Counted from the stretch's first letter, positions 8,003 to 16,385 are shown. The stretch: 64,000 nucleotides of DNA from Salarchaeum japonicum (GCF_020614395.1 NZ_CP085324.1:1121564-1185563), one strand, 5' to 3'. The notes: generated from the sequence alone by a model not told the origin. Translations and numbers: made by a program.

Positions 8003-8146
8003 GTGATTCGGAACGACCACGCGGCCCGACCGCTCCCCCGCCGGAACGCGCCGGCGAGCGCGCCCGCTCCTGCGCGCCGGGTAGCGTCGGCCGAGACGAC
8101 GGACGAACCGACCAGCCCCGACGACCCGGAGGTGACGCCGACGTGA
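8003..8146 (+). CDS. Possible 47-aa leader ORF coupled to the permease
   Basis: A GTG at 8003 lies about 24-32 bp after the TATA-like element at 7971-7979, so a leaderless transcript would begin at or near it. The frame runs 47 codons, rich in Ala, Pro and Arg, then ends with a Ser/Thr/Asp-rich tail, and its TGA (8144-8146) overlaps the permease GTG (8143). The composition is not clearly protein-like, so this may be a coupling/leader peptide, not a functional product, or the permease may start inside a leadered transcript. Confidence 0.4.
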   Translation: MIRNDHAARPLPRRNAPASAPAPARRVASAETTDEPTSPDDPEVTPT

Positions 8147-9321
8147 GTTCGCGCGTCTCCGACCGGAACAGACAGCGTTCCCGGCGCGCCGAAGAGGGAC
8201 GCTTCGCCTGGATACACGACCGGAAACTCATCGGCCTCTGCGCCGCGAGCGCCGCGCTCGTCGTCGCGTTCGGCCTCATCCAGGTGACGTTCGGCTCCTA
8301 CTCCATGACGGTTCCCGCCGCCTGGGGAGCCGTCTTCGACCCTGCCGTCCTGCTCGACGAACGCTACCTCCTCGACTACTTCCTCGGCGAAGGCCTGATG
8401 CGCACCATCACGGGCTTCCAGGGCGAAGAACTCCCGCAACTCGCCACCGAGACGCTCATCGTCTGGAACATCCGGCTCCCCCGCGTGTTCGTCGCGGCGT
8501 TCGTCGGCATGAACCTCGCCGTCTCCGGCGCTATCTTCCAGGCCGTCACGCGGAACGAACTCGCCAGCCCGTTCATCCTCGGCGTCTCCTCCGGCGCGGG
8601 CCTGATGATTCTGCTCTCGCTCGTCGTGTTCAGCAGTCTCACCGCCTTCCTCCCCATCGTCGCCGCGCTCGGCGGTTCCATCGCCTTCCTCATCGTGTAC
8701 GCCATCGCGTGGAAAAACGGCACCAGCCCCGTCCGCCTCGTCCTCGCGGGCGTCATCGTCGGCACCGTCTTCAGCTCCCTCCAGACGGCGATGTTCTTCT
8801 TCGCGGACGACATCGGCGTCGTCCAGACCGCCATCTCGTGGACGACCGGCTCCCTCACGGGCGTCGGCTGGGAGCAGGTGCGAATCATCCTCCCCTGGAC
8901 GATTCTCTCGATGCTCCTCGCCGTCCTGAGCGCCCGCCAACTCAACGTCCTCCTGCTCGGCGAGCAGACCGCGCGCGCCCTCGGCGTCTCCGTGGAGAAG
9001 GTCCGGTTCGCGCTCTCCGGCGTCGCCGTCCTCGCCGCCGCCGCGAGCATCGCCGTCGCCGGCATCGTGAGCTTCGTCGGCCTCATCGTCCCCCACCTCG
9101 TGCGCACCGTCGTCGGAAGCGACTACAAGAAACTCGTCATCGGCTGCCTGTTCGCCGGCCCCGCGCTCATGGTCGCCGCCGACGTCGGCGCGCGCCTCGG
9201 CATGATGGTCGTCACGGGCGCGACCAGCGGCCAACTCCCCGTCGGCATCGTCACCGGCCTCATCGGCGGCCCGTACTTCCTCTACCTCATGCGGCGCAAA
9301 CAGAACCTCGGTGAAATCTGA
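8143..9321 (+). CDS. FecCD-family ABC transporter permease (iron-siderophore/cobalamin type)
   Basis: 392 residues starting at GTG 8143. After a basic ~40-residue N-terminus there are about ten hydrophobic helices. Family signatures are clear: IRLPRVFVAAFVGMNLAVSG, the NELASPFILGVSSGAG segment, and near the C-terminus GIVSFVGLIVPHLVR, which contacts the ATPase. It would form the membrane channel that moves an iron-chelate (or cobamide) into the cytoplasm. The stop overlaps the ATPase ATG (TGATG), and the ligand proteins follow immediately. Iron-type operators at its promoter favour a ferric-siderophore or heme-like substrate over B12, but specificity is not visible in sequence. Confidence 0.93.
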   Translation: MSSRVSDRNRQRSRRAEEGRFAWIHDRKLIGLCAASAALVVAFGLIQVTFGSYSMTVPAAWGAVFDPAVLLDERYLLDYFLGEGLMRTITGFQGEELPQLATETLIVWNIRLPRVFVAAFVGMNLAVSGAIFQAVTRNELASPFILGVSSGAGLMILLSLVVFSSLTAFLPIVAALGGSIAFLIVYAIAWKNGTSPVRLVLAGVIVGTVFSSLQTAMFFFADDIGVVQTAISWTTGSLTGVGWEQVRIILPWTILSMLLAVLSARQLNVLLLGEQTARALGVSVEKVRFALSGVAVLAAAASIAVAGIVSFVGLIVPHLVRTVVGSDYKKLVIGCLFAGPALMVAADVGARLGMMVVTGATSGQLPVGIVTGLIGGPYFLYLMRRKQNLGEI

Positions 9322-10292
9322 TGTCCGGCTTCCCATCCATCTTCACGGCACGCACGGACGCGACGACCGACGCATCGACCGACGACGCACCCCGCGACGA
9401 CCTGAACGCGGAACTACTGCCCAGCGACACGGACGCCGGGTCGCTCTCCGGGACGGAACTCGTCGTCGGCTACCCGGGAACCGAGGAACCCGTCATCGAC
9501 GGCGAGACCATCGAGGTCGCCGCGGGCGAGGTGACGGCGCTCATCGGCCCGAACGGGAGCGGGAAGAGCACCCTCCTGAAGACGCTCGCGAAGCAACTCG
9601 ACCACGACGCGGGGTCGGTGCTGGTGGACGGCCAGGACATCCACTCGCTCGACGCGAAGGCGCTCGCGAAACGCCTCGGCCTGCTCTCCCAGCAGAGCGC
9701 GTCCCCGAACAGCCTCACGGTCGAAGACCTCGTCTACCACGGCCGCTACCCCCACCGCGGGTTCTTCGAGGAGGTGACGATGGACGACCAGGACGCCGTG
9801 AACCGCGCGATGGAACTCGCGGGCGTCACCCACCTCTACGACCGCGAACTCGGGAGTCTGAGCGGCGGCCAGAAACAGCTCGCGTGGATTGCGATGGTGC
9901 TCGCACAGGAGACGGACATCCTCCTGCTGGACGAGCCGACGACGTTCCTCGACCCCCACCACCAGCTGGAAGTCCTCGAAATCGTCGAGCGCCTCCACGA
10001 CGAGAGCGACATCACGGTCGTGCTCGTCCTGCACGACATCGAACAGGCCGCTCGGTACGCAGACCGCGTGGTCGCGCTCCGGGACGGCGAGATTCAGGCG
10101 CGCGGCGCGCCGGACGAGGTGGTGACCGAGGAGTTGCTCGCGGACGTGTTCCGCATCGAGGCGGAGGTCGCGCACGGCCCGAACGGCCCGTCGGTGACGA
10201 TGGTGCGTCCGCTCCACGCCGACGCGGACGGCGACGCGGACGACGAAAAACCGCCCGGAAGAACCGACTCGGCGTCGAAGCCGGCGGAGTAG
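9321..10292 (+). CDS. ABC transporter ATPase (FepC/BtuD type)
   Basis: 323 residues. Walker A GPNGSGKST (~residue 76), Q-loop region LLSQQS, ABC signature LSGGQKQ (~180), Walker B LLLDEPTTFLD (~201) and H-loop LVLHD (~237) are all intact, so it should hydrolyse ATP. The N-terminus has an extra ~45 residues, acidic and probably disordered, and there is a ~30-residue acidic C-terminal tail. It energises the FecCD permease with which it overlaps. No second ATPase is present nearby, so the three downstream binding proteins presumably share this one. Confidence 0.93.
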   Translation: MSGFPSIFTARTDATTDASTDDAPRDDLNAELLPSDTDAGSLSGTELVVGYPGTEEPVIDGETIEVAAGEVTALIGPNGSGKSTLLKTLAKQLDHDAGSVLVDGQDIHSLDAKALAKRLGLLSQQSASPNSLTVEDLVYHGRYPHRGFFEEVTMDDQDAVNRAMELAGVTHLYDRELGSLSGGQKQLAWIAMVLAQETDILLLDEPTTFLDPHHQLEVLEIVERLHDESDITVVLVLHDIEQAARYADRVVALRDGEIQARGAPDEVVTEELLADVFRIEAEVAHGPNGPSVTMVRPLHADADGDADDEKPPGRTDSASKPAE

Positions 10293-10327
10293 TTTCGTTT
10301 CCACGGTTTCTCCCGGATTCAGTAACG

Positions 10328-10354
10328 CCTATATACTTTTAGGCTAGCCTAAAA
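10328..10354 (+). promoter_or_regulatory. TATA box and perfect 18-bp operator before solute-binding protein 1
   Basis: The TATA-like CCTATATAC (10328-10336) is followed directly by the perfect palindrome TTTTAGGCTAGCCTAAAA (10337-10354), two bases before the ATG at 10357. A repressor bound here would cover the transcription start of a leaderless mRNA. Confidence 0.8.
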
Positions 10355-10356
10355 AT

Positions 10357-11580
10357 ATGGCACGCGACTTCGACGCGCGCACCGACGCGACGCGCAGAGA
10401 CTACCTCAAGACCGGTACCGGCCTCCTCGCCGCCGGCCTCGTCGCCGGCTGTTCGAGCGACAGCGGCGACGACACGACCGCAACGACCACCACCGAGGGA
10501 ACGACGGGCACGACCACCGAGAACACCACCGCCTCGGAGTTCCCGTACACCGTCTCGATGGCTCCGATGGGCGACGTGGAGTTCGAGGCGGTTCCGGAGA
10601 CCATCTTCACCCGCCTCACTCACCTCGCGGGGATGGCGTTCGCGCTCGGCCGCGGGAACGACGTGAACGCGATGCACGCCCCCGCCTACTACGACGCGCT
10701 CTGGAACCAGTTCACGCCCCGCCTCCCCGGCGTCGAACTCGACTGGACTGGTCTCTACTCGTCGTGGAACGTCACCAAGGAGAAGCTCTACAGCCTCGAC
10801 AGCGACGTCCACCTCGCCGACCCCGCCAGCGTCCTCGCCCTCGATTCGTGGGACATGGCGGACATCGAGGAGATAGCGACCAACATCAGCCCGTGGTTCG
10901 GGAATCACTACAGCCACCGCCACACCGAGCCGCCCGCGGCGTACGCCGACAGCTACGAGTACTACACGCTCTGGGAGCAGTTCGAGAAGGTCTCCCAGGT
11001 ATTCCGGGACGAAGCGAAGTACGAAGCGCTCGCGGAAATCCACGCCGACGTGCTCGACCGCATCGAGACCGACCTCCCCGACGGCGACCGACCGAGCGTC
11101 GTCATGGGCGGGTTCAGCGACCCGAGCGCGCCCTACGTCTACAACGTCGATACGCCCGGCTTCCTCACCGCACACATCCGTCCGCTCGACCCCGTGGACG
11201 CGTTCGGGGACGACGTGGCGTCCGGCTCCCGCGTGGACATGGAGGCGCTCGCGGAAGCCGACCCCGACGTCATCCTCGTCTTCGGCGGCCTCCACCCCAG
11301 CTACAGCATGGGCGACATCCGCGCCGCGCTCGAAGACGACCCGGTCGCCCAGACCATCACCGCCGTGCAGGACGGCCGCATCTACCCGCAGGGCGGCCGC
11401 TACCAGGGCCCGATTCTGAACCTCTTCCAGCTCGAAATGACGGCGAAACAGCTCTATCCCGACGCGTACGGCGCGTGGCCCGAGTACACCGAGGGCCCGT
11501 ACCCCGACCTCCCCAGCGAGGAGCAGTTCTTCGACCGCCAGCGCGTCGCGGACATCATCAACGGAGACTTCGAGGCGTGA
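10357..11580 (+). CDS. ABC transporter solute-binding lipoprotein 1 (TroA/FecB-type fold)
   Basis: 407 residues. Twin-arginine motif TRRDYLK and lipobox with Cys32 (GLVAGC) mark a Tat-exported lipoprotein; a Thr-rich linker follows. The mature part has the two-lobed organisation of the siderophore-binding class (DPDVILVFGG hinge-like segment, then DDPVAQTITAVQDGRIY). A C-terminal signature shared by the three paralogues is MNLFQLEM/LNLFQLEM...AKQLYP and a closing FDR-x2-VA-x-II. It should capture the chelate outside the cell and deliver it to the FecCD permease. It has its own iron-type operator and promoter, separate from permease-ATPase. Confidence 0.9.
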   Translation: MARDFDARTDATRRDYLKTGTGLLAAGLVAGCSSDSGDDTTATTTTEGTTGTTTENTTASEFPYTVSMAPMGDVEFEAVPETIFTRLTHLAGMAFALGRGNDVNAMHAPAYYDALWNQFTPRLPGVELDWTGLYSSWNVTKEKLYSLDSDVHLADPASVLALDSWDMADIEEIATNISPWFGNHYSHRHTEPPAAYADSYEYYTLWEQFEKVSQVFRDEAKYEALAEIHADVLDRIETDLPDGDRPSVVMGGFSDPSAPYVYNVDTPGFLTAHIRPLDPVDAFGDDVASGSRVDMEALAEADPDVILVFGGLHPSYSMGDIRAALEDDPVAQTITAVQDGRIYPQGGRYQGPILNLFQLEMTAKQLYPDAYGAWPEYTEGPYPDLPSEEQFFDRQRVADIINGDFEA

Positions 11581-12482
11581 GCGACCCCGAGACGGCACCA
11601 CCGAGAGACGTCGTCGTGGTCGGCGGCGGGCCCGCGGGCTGTTCAGCGGCGGTGTTCACCGCGCGGTACGGCCTCAGCACGATCGTGTTCGACCGGGGAC
11701 GGTCGTCGCTCCAGCGGTGTGCGTACCTCGAAAACTACCCCGGTTTCCCCGCGGGAATCGACGTCGGGACGTTCTACGACCTCATTCACGACCACGTCGA
11801 GGAAGCGGGCGCAGACCTCGTCTCGGATATGGTGGTGTCGGTCGACCGCGCCGCCGATGGCGAGTTCGTCGTCGAGCGACAGGAGGGAGACGCCGTTCGC
11901 GCGCGCCGCGTCGTCGCCGCGACCAGGTCCGACGCGGACTACCTTCGGTCGCTCACGGGAGACGGGGCGTTCGTGGAGCACACGCACGACGGCGAGACCC
12001 ACGAGCACTTCGACCCCGAGTACGCCGACCCGGACGGGCGCACCCCAGTCGAGGGCCTGTACGTCGCGTCGCCCGCGGGCGAGCAGGACGTGCAGGTCGT
12101 CGTGGCGGCCGGCCAGGGAGCGCACGTCGCCCGCACAGTTCTCGGGGACGTGCGTCGCGAACGCGGCTATCCCGAGATGGTCGCGTCCCACTACGACTGG
12201 CGGCGCCGCGACGCCGAACTAACCGGGGAGTGGCGAGAGCGCGACCGCTGGCGCGAACTGTTCGCCGAGCGCGCGCCGGACGACCTCGACCTCGCGGACG
12301 ACCGCGTCGTCGAACTGCGAGAGCGCGAAATCGATCGCCGGCTCGACGCCTACCTCGACGATGAAGAAGTCACGGCCCGAACCGAACGCGGACAGGACCG
12401 CCTGCTGGAGCACATCGACGACGAGCGCATTCTCGCCGCCGCCCGCGAAATCGAGGCCGAGCGCGCGGACGAGACGCCCTGA
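11577..12482 (+). CDS. Single-domain FAD-dependent oxidoreductase, thioredoxin-reductase-like but shortened
   Basis: 301 residues from GTG 11577, which overlaps the TGA of solute-binding protein 1. The N-terminal FAD motif VVVVGGGPAGCSAA and the ENYPGFPAGI segment are those of thioredoxin-reductase-like flavoproteins, and LYVASPAGEQDVQVVVAAGQG corresponds to the C-terminal FAD-binding part. Between them I see no second Rossmann motif for NAD(P)H and no C-x2-C redox pair; after residue ~210 comes a charged helical extension instead. It may take electrons from ferredoxin or flavin, for example to reduce a ferric chelate once imported; that role is inferred from context only. Confidence 0.8.
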   Translation: MSDPETAPPRDVVVVGGGPAGCSAAVFTARYGLSTIVFDRGRSSLQRCAYLENYPGFPAGIDVGTFYDLIHDHVEEAGADLVSDMVVSVDRAADGEFVVERQEGDAVRARRVVAATRSDADYLRSLTGDGAFVEHTHDGETHEHFDPEYADPDGRTPVEGLYVASPAGEQDVQVVVAAGQGAHVARTVLGDVRRERGYPEMVASHYDWRRRDAELTGEWRERDRWRELFAERAPDDLDLADDRVVELREREIDRRLDAYLDDEEVTARTERGQDRLLEHIDDERILAAAREIEAERADETP

Positions 12483-12501
12483 CACCGCGACGACCGAAGA
12501 A

Positions 12502-12528
12502 CCTATAGTGTTTTAGGCTAGCCTAAAA
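12502..12528 (+). promoter_or_regulatory. TATA box and perfect 18-bp operator before solute-binding proteins 2 and 3
   Basis: The element CCTATAGTG (12502-12510) followed by the same perfect palindrome TTTTAGGCTAGCCTAAAA (12511-12528) ends two bases before the ATG at 12531. Spacing and sequence copy the promoter at 10328 nearly base for base. Confidence 0.8.
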
Positions 12529-12530
12529 CT

Positions 12531-13751
12531 ATGTCCGGCGACGACATACACACCGAACGAACCCGGCGAGACTACTTGAAGTACGGCGGCGCGATTGTCG
12601 GTGGCGGCCTGCTCGCCGGCTGTAGCGGGCAGTCGGATTCGGAGTCCCCGTCGACACACACGACCACCGACGACCCGGTAACTGCGACGGATACCACCAC
12701 GTCGGAAGACGAGCGCTACTCGGTGACGATGGCACCGGCGGGAGAGGTAGCGTTCGAGCAACCGCCGGAGAGTGTGTTCACCATTCTCGTCCATCACACG
12801 GACATGGTCGTCGCGCTCGGGCACGGCGACGCGCTCAACGCCATGTACAGCCCGTCGAACTTCGAGGGGAACTACGAGAAGATTCTCGAACGGCTCGACG
12901 GCGTGTCAGTCGACTGGTCGGGTCTCTACAACTCCTGGAACCCGGACAAGGAAACCCTCTACGAGCTCGATAGCGACATCCACCTGGCTGACCCGGCGTA
13001 CGTCTCGACGATGGACGCCTGGGATACCGCGGACGTCGAGGAAGTCCGGACGGAGATCGCGCCGTGGTTCGGAAACGCGCTCAGTCGGAACCACACCCAG
13101 CCACCGGACGACTGGGCGGATCGGTATCAGTACTACACGCTCTGGGAGATATTCAACAACGTAGCGCGGGTCTTCCAGGAGGAGGAACGATACAGCGCGC
13201 TCGCTGACGTTAAATCCGGGCTCGATTCGACGATCAGTTCCAGCATCCCGGCCAGCGGTGAGCGGCCGCGAACGGCGCGGATTATGACGGCCCCGGAGCT
13301 GGATACTATCTGGACGTTCCACATGAACGGCCCGGGGTTCATCCGGTCGCACACGCGTCCGTTCGGGGTCACGGACGTCTTCTCCGATATCCCGGAGGCG
13401 ACCACAATCGACCTGGAGGCGCTCCTGGAAGCCGACCCGGACGTCATTCTCGTCGAGAACGCTTTCGCGCGGAGCGAGGAGTGGCGGACAGTGAAGGAAA
13501 CCTTCCACAGCGACCCGGTCGCACGGGAGATTCAAGCGGTGACAAACGACCGCGTCTATCCGCTCAGCGCCCGATACGGCGGGCCGATCATGAACCTCTT
13601 CCAGTTGGAGATGGTCGCGAAAGAACTCTATCCCGAGCAGTTCGGGGAGTGGCCGGACTACGACGGGGGCCCGTATCCCGACTTCGATACGTCTGAACAG
13701 CTGTTCGACCGCCAGCGCGTTGCGGACATCATCAACGGAGACTTCGAATAA
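12531..13751 (+). CDS. ABC transporter solute-binding lipoprotein 2, paralogue of 1
   Basis: 406 residues, with Tat motif TRRDYLK and lipobox Cys31 (GLLAGC). It aligns with paralogue 1 along its whole length (for example LDSDIHLADPA, PWFGN, QYYTLWE, MNLFQLEM, FDRQRVADIINGDFE). The last ~46 nt are almost identical in DNA to the end of paralogue 1, as is the promoter, so this looks like a cassette duplication with later divergence or conversion. The body uses more A/T-ending codons than neighbouring genes. It presumably feeds the same permease with a different or overlapping ligand range. Confidence 0.9.
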   Translation: MSGDDIHTERTRRDYLKYGGAIVGGGLLAGCSGQSDSESPSTHTTTDDPVTATDTTTSEDERYSVTMAPAGEVAFEQPPESVFTILVHHTDMVVALGHGDALNAMYSPSNFEGNYEKILERLDGVSVDWSGLYNSWNPDKETLYELDSDIHLADPAYVSTMDAWDTADVEEVRTEIAPWFGNALSRNHTQPPDDWADRYQYYTLWEIFNNVARVFQEEERYSALADVKSGLDSTISSSIPASGERPRTARIMTAPELDTIWTFHMNGPGFIRSHTRPFGVTDVFSDIPEATTIDLEALLEADPDVILVENAFARSEEWRTVKETFHSDPVAREIQAVTNDRVYPLSARYGGPIMNLFQLEMVAKELYPEQFGEWPDYDGGPYPDFDTSEQLFDRQRVADIINGDFE

Positions 13752-15004
13752 TGACTGACACGAGCGACACGACGCGATACGACGCACCGACCCGGCGGGA
13801 CTACGTGAAGTACGGCGGCGCGCTCGCGACCGGCGGCCTGCTCGCCGGCTGTTCGAGCGACGACGCGACACCTGAACCGACGACCGGAACGACCGACGGG
13901 ACGACCGACGACACGGAGACGACGACGGCGGATTCGTCGTACTCGGTGACGATGGCTCCCGTGGGCGAGGTCGAGTTCGACGCGGTGCCTGAGCGCGTCC
14001 TCCCCTACTATCCGATATCGGCGGGTGCGACCATCGCGCTCGGGCACGGGGACGCTATCACCGGCATCGGGTACGACAAACAGCTGTTCGGGAACACCGT
14101 GGACTACTACTACGACGCCCTCGACGGCGTCTCCTTCGAGTGGGAGTCCCTCGGGCGGGTGACGCCGAGCGGCGAACCCGGGACGCTCGACACCGAGCTG
14201 TTCTACGAGCTCGACAACGACGTGCACTTCTTCGACCCGTGTCTCCTCCGCAGTAGCTCCTTCGGGTGGAGCGAGGCCGACATCGAGGCGATCGCGACCG
14301 ACGTCGGCCCCTGGTTCGGGAACTACTACAGCCGGACGAACGCGACCCCGCCGGCGTGCGAGGGCGACTACGAGCACTACACGCTCTGGGAGTACATCGG
14401 GAAACTCGCGGACGTCCTCCAGGAACGCGAGCGGTACGCGGCGCTCAAGGCCGTTCGGGACGACCTCGTCGCGACCATCGAGCGCGGGCTTCCGCCCGCC
14501 GAGGAGCGGCCGTCGCTCGCCATCGTCGCGTACTCCGGCGGGACGTTCTGGCCGTACGACTTCACGCAGGACGGCTACCTGTGGAATCACGTCCGGCCGT
14601 TCGGCGCGACGAACGCGTTCACGACCACCGAGGGCGGCCCCGGGTCGGACGGCGCGTACGACTACGAGGGACTCATCGAGGCCGAACCCGCTGTCGTCCT
14701 CCGGTACTGGGGGACGGCGCTCGGGGACACCTTCATTCAGGCCCGGGAGGAGGTGTTGAACGACCCGCTCGCGGCGGAGGTGCCGGCGTTCCGCGACGGC
14801 CGCTACTACCCGTCCGGGCACGGCATGCAGGGGCCCGTGATGAACCTCTTCCAGTTGGAGATGACCGCCAAGCAACTCTATCCCGACCAGTTCGGCGCGT
14901 GGCCGGGCTACGGCGACGGCGAGCGCTATCCCGAGATTCCCGAAGACGAGCGGTTGTTCGACCGCGACGAGGTCGCGGCCATCGTCACGGGCGACGCCGC
15001 GTAG
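13751..15004 (+). CDS. ABC transporter solute-binding lipoprotein 3, more diverged paralogue
   Basis: 417 residues. Tat motif TRRDYVK, lipobox Cys34 (GLLAGC), Thr-rich linker, then the same architecture as paralogues 1 and 2, with shared landmarks PWFGNYYS, HYTLWEYIGKLADVLQE, MNLFQLEMTAKQLYP and a C-terminal FDRDEVAAIVTGD. It differs most in the region following the first lobe (residues ~85-160), where ligand contacts are expected. The ATG shares the A of the preceding TAA (TAATG), so it is co-transcribed with paralogue 2 from the 12502 promoter. Confidence 0.9.
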   Translation: MTDTSDTTRYDAPTRRDYVKYGGALATGGLLAGCSSDDATPEPTTGTTDGTTDDTETTTADSSYSVTMAPVGEVEFDAVPERVLPYYPISAGATIALGHGDAITGIGYDKQLFGNTVDYYYDALDGVSFEWESLGRVTPSGEPGTLDTELFYELDNDVHFFDPCLLRSSSFGWSEADIEAIATDVGPWFGNYYSRTNATPPACEGDYEHYTLWEYIGKLADVLQERERYAALKAVRDDLVATIERGLPPAEERPSLAIVAYSGGTFWPYDFTQDGYLWNHVRPFGATNAFTTTEGGPGSDGAYDYEGLIEAEPAVVLRYWGTALGDTFIQAREEVLNDPLAAEVPAFRDGRYYPSGHGMQGPVMNLFQLEMTAKQLYPDQFGAWPGYGDGERYPEIPEDERLFDRDEVAAIVTGDAA

Positions 15005-15024
15005 GGTCGGCGGAAACCCGAACG

Positions 15025-15048
15025 CTTTTTGCTTTAGGGTTGCCTAAA
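15025..15048 (+). promoter_or_regulatory. T-rich promoter and iron-type operator before the 63-aa gene
   Basis: TTTTTTGC (15026-15032) followed by TTTAGGGTTGCCTAAA (15033-15048), nine bases before the ATG at 15057. The half-sites match the other operators of the island; only the four central bases differ. Confidence 0.7.
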
Positions 15049-15056
15049 CCGGGGTA

Positions 15057-15248
15057 ATGCCTGACACACGCCGCGCGACGCAGAACCGCGCCGACGCCCG
15101 CGCCGACCCCGTGGAGGGTGACGCGGACGCGCGGCCGACCCTGAACTGTCGCGAAATCAGCGCCGGCCGCCGCGTGTTCGTCGAACCCGGGAACGGCGAC
15201 CGCTGGCTCGCCACCGACAGTGCCGTCGAACTCAGCGACTACCGCTAA
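15057..15248 (+). CDS. 63-aa protein under iron-type control, unknown function
   Basis: A short protein with a polar Arg/Asp/Ala-rich N-terminal half and a more folded-looking C-terminal half (ISAGRRVFVEPGNGDRWLAT ending in ELSDYR). One cysteine, no signal peptide or membrane helix. I do not recognise the family. Its own operator and promoter make it part of the iron regulon; it ends eight bases before the convergent Dps cluster. Confidence 0.7.
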   Translation: MPDTRRATQNRADARADPVEGDADARPTLNCREISAGRRVFVEPGNGDRWLATDSAVELSDYR

Positions 15249-15256
15249 AAACCGGG

Positions 15257-15814
15257 TTACGGCTGGCGGACGAGCGTGTCGTCCGCGAGGAACTTCTCGA
15301 TGTCGTGCGCGTCCGCCTCGATAGTCTCGATGTGGTCGCGCAACACGTCCGACGTCGCTTCGTCACCCAGGTCGTCCGCGAGCGTGATGTGGTCGCGGAA
15401 CTGCACCGCGAGCGTCGCGTACCCGTCGAGGTCGTTCGAGAGCGACGACCGGAGGTCGTACACGTCGCCCGCCTCGATGCGGAGCGGCGCGTGCTCCCGG
15501 ATACCCTTCGGGCCGTTCACGGGCACGCCGCCGAGCGCGACGACGCGGATGGCGAGTTCGTCCGTCAGTTCCGCGAGCCGGTCGGCCGCGTCTTCGAGGA
15601 ACTCCACGACCTGGCCGACATCCCGGCCGCGGAGCGTCCAGTACTGCTTGCGGAGTTGGTTGAACAGGATGTACAGCCCGGAGAGGTCGTCGTTCAGGGC
15701 GTCCACCAGCCGCTCGGTCGCGGCGGTGTCGAGGCGGAGCGCGTTCTCCCCGACCGTCCCCCACTCCTGGCGGAGCGCGTCCTCGCCGGGGTGCCGGAGG
15801 TGGGGCGCGCTCAT
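15257..15814 (-). CDS. Dps-like ferritin-fold protein, ferroxidase residues lost (copy A)
   Basis: 185 residues, collinear with archaeal DpsA (four-helix Dps fold). Compared with copy C and canonical Dps, the site is badly eroded: the KHHWNVEG histidine is Tyr (KQYWTLRG), the LHEFL histidine is Val (VVEFL), and the Glu of DELAER is Ile (DELAIR). It is therefore unlikely to oxidise iron by itself. It may co-assemble with an active subunit or bind DNA or another ligand. The ATG overlaps the stop of copy B (ATGA). Confidence 0.85.
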   Translation of the reverse strand: MSAPHLRHPGEDALRQEWGTVGENALRLDTAATERLVDALNDDLSGLYILFNQLRKQYWTLRGRDVGQVVEFLEDAADRLAELTDELAIRVVALGGVPVNGPKGIREHAPLRIEAGDVYDLRSSLSNDLDGYATLAVQFRDHITLADDLGDEATSDVLRDHIETIEADAHDIEKFLADDTLVRQP

Positions 15815-16383
15815 CGCGACACCTCCACGAGCGTGTCGTCCGCGAGCAGTTCCTCGACCTCGTGCGCCTCCGCTTCGAGGGCTTCCAGTTCGTCCTGCAG
15901 GAGTTCGACGGTCGCCTCGTCGCCCACGTCCTTCGCGAGCGTCACGTGGTCGCGCATGCTCGCGGCGAGCGTCGCGTACGCCTCCAGGTCGCCGTCGAGG
16001 GACGCGCGGAGGTCGAAGCGGTGTTCGGCCTCCAGGTGCACGGGCGAGCACTCCTGAATCTGGGGCGGTGTGCTCGCCGGGACGCCGCCGAGTTCGGTGA
16101 TGCGTTCCGCGAGGGCGTCGTTCAGGTCGCGCGCCCGCTCGTAGCCGTCTTCGAGCACGTCCGCGACCTGTTCGTGTTCCGCGCCGGCGGCCATCCAGTA
16201 GTGCTTGCGCAGGAGGTAGAAGAGGTTGAACGCGCCGGCGTGGTCGGCGTTCAACGCTTCCACGACGTGCGCCGCGTCGTCGCGGTCGAGGCGGAGCGGG
16301 TTCTCCTCGACCGTCCCCCACTCCTGCTGGACGGTCGCGCCGTCGAGCGGCTGGACGAGACGACCCGTTTGCGGGTTCGACAT
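15811..16383 (-). CDS. Dps-like ferritin-fold protein, ferroxidase histidines lost (copy B)
   Basis: 190 residues, same fold and length class as copies A and C. The two ferroxidase histidines are replaced (KHYWMAAG with Tyr before Trp; QVADVL with Ala for His), while the DALAER Asp and Glu remain. Its N-terminus is longer by about 12 residues and reads TVQQEWGTVEENPLRL, echoing copy A (RQEWGTVGENALRL), so A and B are sister duplicates. Coupled to copy A by ATGA and two bases downstream of copy C, it must be co-expressed with both. Confidence 0.85.
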   Translation of the reverse strand: MSNPQTGRLVQPLDGATVQQEWGTVEENPLRLDRDDAAHVVEALNADHAGAFNLFYLLRKHYWMAAGAEHEQVADVLEDGYERARDLNDALAERITELGGVPASTPPQIQECSPVHLEAEHRFDLRASLDGDLEAYATLAASMRDHVTLAKDVGDEATVELLQDELEALEAEAHEVEELLADDTLVEVSR

Positions 16384-16385
16384 CG

